Of a stretch of 18,467 bases of DNA, positions 13,377 through 18,467 are shown piece by piece. The DNA comes from PALSA-243 sp036268375 (GTDB taxonomy: Bacteria > Acidobacteriota > Terriglobia > Bryobacterales > Bryobacteraceae). The notes below the pieces were generated by a model, which was not told the DNA's origin, did not search any database, and worked only from the letters and a program-made list of their open reading frames with translations. Numbering within the stretch: position 1 is the stretch's first letter; every line of letters begins with the position of its first letter. The DNA lies in assembly GCA_036268375.1 (NCBI GenBank), contig DATAUH010000584.1, positions 1-18,467 on the forward strand. Reading direction: 5' to 3'. The translations under genes were made by a program, and so were the position numbers.

Positions 13377-16300
13377 TTAGAACGTGATGCGGAAAGCGGC
13401 CTGGAAATTCCGCGCATTGGTCCCTTGCGGATATCCCTGCGCGGCGTTGCCGAGTCCGAAACCGGAGACAGGGCGCAGCGTGCCGGCGGTCGCGGTGTAG
13501 GCGATATTGTTGACGCCAGTGATGTACTGATTGTTGAGCACGTTGAAGCCTTCAAACAGGATTGTCGCTTTCACATACTCTTTGAAAGAGAAGTCGCGGG
13601 AGATGCGGGCATCCCAGGTGCGAATGGAACCGGTCTTCAAACTGCCCGGCGCGACGAACGGCGCGCGTCCCCAGCCGCCAGTCCCGTTGAGCGAATCCGG
13701 ATAGAGCAGCGGAGCGCCGGCGAACTGCTGACCGCTGACGGTCACGAGCGGCGTATCCGAGCCCGCCGAGGCTACGGTGACAAGGCTTGTGAGCGCCCAC
13801 CCATTTACGAGTGCGCGCGCCACTGAAAGGAAGTTGGCGTTCAACATCGGGCGCCAGACGATGCCCAGCGTGCCGCGATTGCGCTGGCCGATGGACGATG
13901 TACCCTTATCGCCGCTAAAATCGGCTGGGCTGTAGCTGATGGGCGCAGCGCCGAATACCAGCGGACCGCCCACATCGGTAAGCGACCGCGCGTAGGTATA
14001 TTCCAATTGCGCGGAAAAGCCGTGGCCCATGCGCTTCTGCAACTGCAACGAACCGGCGGTGTACCAGGAGGAACCGCCGTTTTGCACCTGGTACACGTGA
14101 GCGTGCGTATTGTCGCTGCGCGCGGTGTAGAACTGCGTGAAGTAGGTTCCTGTCTGCGTGCCCGCGGCGTTGTCGATGTAATACGTTCCGCTCGCGGTAG
14201 GCGTCGCGAAATTGGTATCGGTGGCCGTGTAGAGTTTGTACCCACGGCTATCGACGAAGCTTAAAGTGAGCGAGATGTCATTGTTGATGCGGTGCTCAAT
14301 GGCCGCGGTGATTTGCTGAATGCGCGGATTGCGCAGCTTGTTTTGCGCGGTGAAAAGATCTTCGGAGCCTGTCGCGTTGGCAAGCGCCGGCGTGTAGATC
14401 CTGGGATAAACCAAGGCCTGCGATTCGAGCGGATAGACCGAGAACGTGTTCTGCAAAACGCCATCGCCTTGATACATCGCGTTAAGCAGGTTGCCCGCCA
14501 GAGGCGCATAGAACCAGGAATAGCCAACGCGGAGCACCGTGTGCGCGTCCGATTGGAAGGCGATGCCCACGCGCGGCGCCCAGTTGATGTTGGGCGCGGG
14601 AATGGTGCCCAGGTTGAAAAAACTGGTCGAGGGAGTGGGCTGCGAAACCCGGAAATGATCCCAGCGGACGCCTCCAACAATGGTGAACCGCTGTGTGGGA
14701 CGCCAGGTGTCCTGCGCGTACACGTTACGCTCGCGCAGCCAGGGCGCGCTTGAAGGATCGCCGAAGCTTTGAGTGTATGAGGTGTAGTCGCGTTGGTTGA
14801 TCCCGCCCAAATCGGTCGCAAAATCGGTCAGGCTGGAGTAGACGTAGAGGCCGTTAGCGTATGGAAGCTGATTGATGCCATAGGCGCGGCTCATGTAGTC
14901 GATGCCAGCCTGGATCATGTGCGAGGACGCGGTGATGGTGAAATTGTCTACAAGGTCATAACGGCGTTCGTTGACGTTGATTGGATAGGGCTGGGAATCG
15001 CCGATCGTGGTACCCGCAATCTGCACAGCCACGTTGCCGGTGGCGCCGGGCGTAGATGCAGGCTGGAAGAATTTATCGGTGACCCAGGAGGCGCTCGCGT
15101 TGTTGATGATCTTCGGCGTGGGCGCGGCGGTCCAATAAATCTTGCCAAGGCGGGTCTGCTGCGTGTCGTTACCAATACCCAAAAGGCCGCCGTTTGGCGC
15201 TACTGCGTTGATTTCGGCTTGCAGCGGCGCGCGTGAGTTCATGCCGTTAACTTCGACGCCGAAAGTGTGGCGCGCATTGAAGTGGTAATCGATGCGCCCC
15301 GTAGCATTCAGAAAACGGTCGCTGAATGATTCCGCAACGTTCATTTGCGGCTGAATGATCCGCGTCGCGGCCGCACATTCGGCAGCGGTCGCCTTGCAGT
15401 TGGATGCGGCGACGACGGTTCCGGTGGGATCGGCGATCAGCGGATTCAGAATTCGGTTTACGCCATCGAAGTGTCCACTGCGAAGCTCGGCATTGGCAAA
15501 AAAGAAGACTTTATTGGGCACTATGGGGCCGCCGATGCTGGCGCCCTCCTGATTCTGCTTCTGGAGTAAGTTGCGTCCGAGTGAGAACCGGCTGACGGAG
15601 CCCATCGACGGAATGCGCTCGTAGCCATAAAGCGCGCCATGAAAGCGGTTCGTGCCCACATGACTGGCGTCGTTCACGAATCCTCCACCTGCATGGCCGA
15701 ATTCCACGCTCGCGCCTACGGGGTAAACCTGAAGTTCGTAGGTGGCGTCTTGAGACACATTATTCGCGATGCCGGGACGCTGTCCAAAATAGGTGCTGGT
15801 AGTGAGCACGCCGTCCAGGAAGAAAGCGTTGGAGCTTTTGATCCCGTCGAAGGTTACTTCACCAGTGGCCTCATCCCGAGCCGAATACGGAGCCAAAAGC
15901 GCGAAATTATCGAGCAGGCGTGAATTGGACGGCAGATCTTCGATATCGGAGTTACGCTCCGTAATCGCGACGCCGGTCTTCGTGGTCTCCACCTGCGGCA
16001 GCAGCGAACCTGCGTCTACAGGCGTGGCGGGCTTCTTTTCGCCGTCGGAACTGGTGGTGCGCTCGGCGTTAATGCTGAAACTCAGCGTGCGTCCGACGAA
16101 AACGATGAAGGGAGTGGTGACGAAATCGGCGAAATCCTTGCGAGTGACGGTGAGGACGTAGCCGGTTCCCGCCGGCACTGCTGGCGCGCTGAAGAAACCG
16201 TCGTCGGAGGTAATCATCATGCGCCGCAGGCCCATGGCGGAGTTGGTAAGCACTACGCGCGCGTCGGGAAGACCGTCATGTGACCCCGCTTCAATGATTT

Positions 16301-16409
16301 GGCCGGAAACAGTTCCCTGACCCAGGGGCGATTGGGCAAATGTGCTCGCAGGGCACAGTAGTGAGAGGAGAGAAACAACGATTCCAAAGCGCATAGTGGG
16401 AGTAAGCAT
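13377..16409 (-). CDS. Oar-like TonB-dependent outer-membrane receptor with carboxypeptidase-regulatory-like domain
   Basis: A 1010-residue outer-membrane protein. A signal peptide covers about 1-25 (ending STFAQ). A carboxypeptidase-regulatory-like beta-sandwich (about 31-110) starts with GTVSGQIIEAGSHDGLPDARVVLTN. A plug domain follows (about 150-260) with ERNSDIEDLPSNSRLL and DGIKSSNAFFLDGV, then a beta-barrel rich in alternating aromatic residues to the end. The final residues FRITF end in Phe, the usual signal for beta-barrel insertion. This is the Oar/TonB-dependent type that is greatly expanded in Acidobacteria; the substrate cannot be read from sequence, with peptides, glycans or siderophores all possible. 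The start at 16409 has a TATAAT box 15 bases upstream; an ATG five codons later (16394) would also give a good signal peptide. No SusD-like or enzyme gene is adjacent. Confidence 0.92.
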   Translation of the reverse strand: MLTPTMRFGIVVSLLSLLCPASTFAQSPLGQGTVSGQIIEAGSHDGLPDARVVLTNSAMGLRRMMITSDDGFFSAPAVPAGTGYVLTVTRKDFADFVTTPFIVFVGRTLSFSINAERTTSSDGEKKPATPVDAGSLLPQVETTKTGVAITERNSDIEDLPSNSRLLDNFALLAPYSARDEATGEVTFDGIKSSNAFFLDGVLTTSTYFGQRPGIANNVSQDATYELQVYPVGASVEFGHAGGGFVNDASHVGTNRFHGALYGYERIPSMGSVSRFSLGRNLLQKQNQEGASIGGPIVPNKVFFFANAELRSGHFDGVNRILNPLIADPTGTVVAASNCKATAAECAAATRIIQPQMNVAESFSDRFLNATGRIDYHFNARHTFGVEVNGMNSRAPLQAEINAVAPNGGLLGIGNDTQQTRLGKIYWTAAPTPKIINNASASWVTDKFFQPASTPGATGNVAVQIAGTTIGDSQPYPINVNERRYDLVDNFTITASSHMIQAGIDYMSRAYGINQLPYANGLYVYSSLTDFATDLGGINQRDYTSYTQSFGDPSSAPWLRERNVYAQDTWRPTQRFTIVGGVRWDHFRVSQPTPSTSFFNLGTIPAPNINWAPRVGIAFQSDAHTVLRVGYSWFYAPLAGNLLNAMYQGDGVLQNTFSVYPLESQALVYPRIYTPALANATGSEDLFTAQNKLRNPRIQQITAAIEHRINNDISLTLSFVDSRGYKLYTATDTNFATPTASGTYYIDNAAGTQTGTYFTQFYTARSDNTHAHVYQVQNGGSSWYTAGSLQLQKRMGHGFSAQLEYTYARSLTDVGGPLVFGAAPISYSPADFSGDKGTSSIGQRNRGTLGIVWRPMLNANFLSVARALVNGWALTSLVTVASAGSDTPLVTVSGQQFAGAPLLYPDSLNGTGGWGRAPFVAPGSLKTGSIRTWDARISRDFSFKEYVKATILFEGFNVLNNQYITGVNNIAYTATAGTLRPVSGFGLGNAAQGYPQGTNARNFQAAFRITF

Positions 16410-16424
16410 CTATTAAATCAATAA

Positions 16425-16430
16425 ATTATA
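16425..16430 (-). promoter_or_regulatory. Candidate -10 box of the TonB-dependent receptor gene
   Basis: A perfect TATAAT on the minus strand lies in a distinctly AT-rich stretch (about 16410-16437) of an otherwise GC-rich window and ends 15 bases before the ATG at 16409. The transcript leader would be only about nine bases, with no Shine-Dalgarno sequence. No good -35 is seen. The rest of the 203-base gap up to 16612 holds nothing I can support. Confidence 0.45.
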
Positions 16431-16599
16431 TCGAATTGCGGATTTTCCTACAGAGATCAGGCAGCTTACCGGCCAATGTCTTCCGGCGGCTCCGCACCCG
16501 TCCATACTGGAGCCTTTTCTTGCCCGTTGGCGCGTCCACTCCATCATAGGTGATATCGCCGGGCGGGAGGCACAGACTCGGCAATCACCCAGCACTCCG

Positions 16600-16617
16600 G
16601 ACGCTATTGACGCTATT
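16600..16617. repeat. Tandem 9-bp duplication at the stop codon of the PD40 gene
   Basis: GACGCTATT occurs twice head to tail (16600-16608 and 16609-16617). Because the unit is three codons long, it gives the PD40 gene two in-frame TAG stops, separated by two codons. It looks like a small slippage duplication. Confidence 0.6.
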
Positions 16618-18367
16618 TGAAATTTTCGACCAGCATCAGGTTGGTCTGATTCTGGTCCACGCGGGCAAAGAGGACGTGCTTACCGTCCGGTGAAATGGAA
16701 AAGACGGGCCGGAATCCGAACTCGCGACCGGGAAGCGTGAAGACCGGAGATGTCTTTTTGGTGGGGAGATCGCAGAAAACGATGGTCAGCGTGCGATCGA
16801 AGCGGGAACCGGAGAGGAAATAGAGTCCCGCTGTAGTTGCCACAGGGTCGCCGATGATCGGACCATCGTTTTCGACGACAACGTCCTCTTTTCCGCCCTG
16901 TGTGGAGACGCGGACGATGATGCCGCCGCGCGGGTGGTAATAGAGAAACTTGCCGTCGGGCGACTCCGACGAAGTTCCGTTGCCGCCGCGACCCTCCGTA
17001 ATCGCTTCCGGGCTTCCACCATCGGCCGATGCCTTCCAAAACTGGCCGCGCTGGAAGTAATAGATGGATTTTCCATCGTGCGACCAGATGGCGCCCTGGC
17101 CTCCGGACAGCACGCGAACGGGTTTGCTGTTGGCCGCGGCTGGAACCTTCCAAATCTCTTCACCATGCTCGCTGTCGCGCTCAAAGAGCAGCCACTTCCC
17201 ATCGGGAGACCAGGTGGGGCGGCCAACATCGGGGTGTTCCGTTGCAGCGGCGAAGTTGGTTACGCGGACCCTGTTGCCGCCTTCGGAATCACTGATCCAG
17301 ATCTCATCGAAGCCGGTCTGGTCCGACAGGTCGGCGATGCGCGATCCGTCCGGTGAGTAGGCGGCCAGGCGCTCGCGGCCGGCGGATCGAATCAGCGGAC
17401 GCGGGCCATCAGATTCATCAGTTTTGGCGGATTTGACATCGCCGCGCCAAATGGAGGTGACGTTCGGGCTTTCCGTGTAGACAAGACGATTGCCGGCAGG
17501 CGACGCGGCGGGAAAGCGCACTTCGAAACCGGCGCCGCGCACCTCGTGCGGGCTCCCGCCGCTGAGCGAAATACGCGACAGGCGCACGCGCCCCATCCGG
17601 GGAGCGGCGTAGATCAGATCTCCGTTGGCGGCGAAAGTGACACCACGAATCGCGTTCTGTTCGAAGGTAAGCCGCTGCGGGTTCGAGCCGTCTGCGGAGG
17701 CGGCGTAAAGATCGAGTGCATCGACGCTGGGGCCGCGCGTGAAAACCAATTTGGACCCGTCGGGAGAGAAAAGCGGGCACCAATCGCCGTCCGAGCCTTC
17801 GGCGGGCGTAGTGACTCGACGGACGCTGCCTCCAGCCACCGCGACCAGCGCAATTGAGGCAGGCTGCTTGTCACCTCCAATGACGGCCGCGAGCGTTCGT
17901 CCGTCATGCGACCAGGAAAGCGCCGGCAGGGCCTGCGCAGAATCGGCCGCGGGCAGATCGGCAATGTGGGTTTCGGGTCCCCCGGCGGAAGGAATGCTCA
18001 GCAACTGAGCGGTGCGCCCGTCCACCCGCAGAAACGCAATGCGCGAGTTGTCCGGCGACCAGGCGGGGCTGATATCGTTGCCTTCGCCGGAAGTCAGTTG
18101 CGTGACGGCGCCTTTGGGGACGCGCCGAACGAACACATGATAGGTGTCATCGCGGGAGACGCCGCGCTGGCAATAGGCGAGACGGTTGCCATCGGGCGAA
18201 AACACGGGATAGGTGACCGAGCCTTCGACGTCCGAAAGCGGCGTGGGCTTAGCTTGCGTCGGCGGTCCGCCGCCGATAGCGCCGAGAAAGGTAGTGACAG
18301 CTGCGACAACGCAGAGCCCGAGCGCCAGAACGAGGGCGGGCCGCCGAAAGATGGAAGACGCAGGCAT
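16613..18367 (-). CDS. Membrane-anchored PD40/TolB-like beta-propeller protein
   Basis: A 584-residue protein with a short basic N-terminus, one membrane helix (about 11-33) and a long run of PD40 (WD40-like) blades. SPDG or close variants occur at 57-60, 104-107 (SPDN), 152-155 (SHDG), 201-204, 289-292 (SPAG), 338-341, 387-390, 429-432 (SHDG), 469-472 and 559-562, usually followed by a hydrophobic strand. It ends LMLVENFK, the tail common on acidobacterial Ser/Thr-kinase or winged-helix/PD40 fusions; here no kinase or DNA-binding domain precedes the helix. The propeller should lie outside the cytoplasmic membrane, probably for protein or glycan binding; its ligand is unknown. ATG 18367 is the first ATG/GTG/TTG in frame inside the window, but the frame has no stop codon upstream to the edge (33 codons), so a longer N-terminus starting outside cannot be excluded. 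Confidence 0.85.
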   Translation of the reverse strand: MPASSIFRRPALVLALGLCVVAAVTTFLGAIGGGPPTQAKPTPLSDVEGSVTYPVFSPDGNRLAYCQRGVSRDDTYHVFVRRVPKGAVTQLTSGEGNDISPAWSPDNSRIAFLRVDGRTAQLLSIPSAGGPETHIADLPAADSAQALPALSWSHDGRTLAAVIGGDKQPASIALVAVAGGSVRRVTTPAEGSDGDWCPLFSPDGSKLVFTRGPSVDALDLYAASADGSNPQRLTFEQNAIRGVTFAANGDLIYAAPRMGRVRLSRISLSGGSPHEVRGAGFEVRFPAASPAGNRLVYTESPNVTSIWRGDVKSAKTDESDGPRPLIRSAGRERLAAYSPDGSRIADLSDQTGFDEIWISDSEGGNRVRVTNFAAATEHPDVGRPTWSPDGKWLLFERDSEHGEEIWKVPAAANSKPVRVLSGGQGAIWSHDGKSIYYFQRGQFWKASADGGSPEAITEGRGGNGTSSESPDGKFLYYHPRGGIIVRVSTQGGKEDVVVENDGPIIGDPVATTAGLYFLSGSRFDRTLTIVFCDLPTKKTSPVFTLPGREFGFRPVFSISPDGKHVLFARVDQNQTNLMLVENFK

Positions 18368-18467
18368 GTTGACTAATCCGTATGATCTCAGGTCTGGAGA
18401 TAAGACGAGCGAAAGGGGTAAGTTTGTTCCACAGATGCGCGGCGGACCGATGGATCCAAGCCGTGGT

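Noticed and set aside
16413..16595. 60-codon minus-strand frame between the PD40 and TonB-receptor genes
   Set aside because: No motif, no ribosome-binding site, Cys/Arg-rich composition, and its 3' end runs through the AT-rich promoter of the receptor gene.

Overview
The window looks like a chromosomal segment from an acidobacterium, most likely a Solibacter/Bryobacterales-type soil organism. The inference rests on gene content: a PadR regulator overlapping an orphan duplicated ABC permease (the acidobacterial PadR/ADOP pair), a secreted DUF1549/DUF1553 protein with a planctomycete-type cytochrome c domain paired with a Tat-exported DUF1501 protein, a 1010-residue Oar-like TonB-dependent receptor, and a membrane-anchored PD40 beta-propeller with the C-terminal LMLVENF signature common on acidobacterial kinase/propeller proteins. 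I identified no rRNA, tRNA, CRISPR array, insertion sequence or phage gene.

Layout. (1) Positions 1-4616, minus strand: a tight three-gene operon, read right to left as DUF1549/DUF1553 protein, DUF1501 protein, then an ArnT/PMT-like membrane glycosyltransferase cut by the window edge. (2) Positions 4773-11193, plus strand: rsgA (ribosome-maturation GTPase), a UPF0173 metallo-beta-lactamase-fold hydrolase, the PadR/ADOP pair, and purH. (3) Positions 11204-18367, minus strand: an alpha/beta hydrolase-like secreted protein, an orphan LuxR-type response regulator, the TonB-dependent receptor and the PD40 protein. Regions 1 and 2 diverge from a 156-bp spacer. Regions 2 and 3 converge with only 10 bp between stop codons.

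Most genes appear to be independent housekeeping or surface functions. Two real partnerships are visible: the DUF1553-DUF1501-glycosyltransferase operon (a cell-envelope unit of unknown chemistry) and PadR-ADOP (a regulator and its permease with overlapping ends).

The observations most worth a second look are: a 12-bp direct repeat with an exact 20-bp period lying over the predicted -10 of the response-regulator gene, with a perfect palindrome upstream; -10-like boxes only 6-7 bases before several start codons, suggesting leaderless mRNAs (best case padR, with a full -35/17-bp/-10 promoter); and the hydrolase at 11204-12487, whose catalytic serine position is glycine although the acid and histidine remain. 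I saw no clear previously undescribed multi-gene system.
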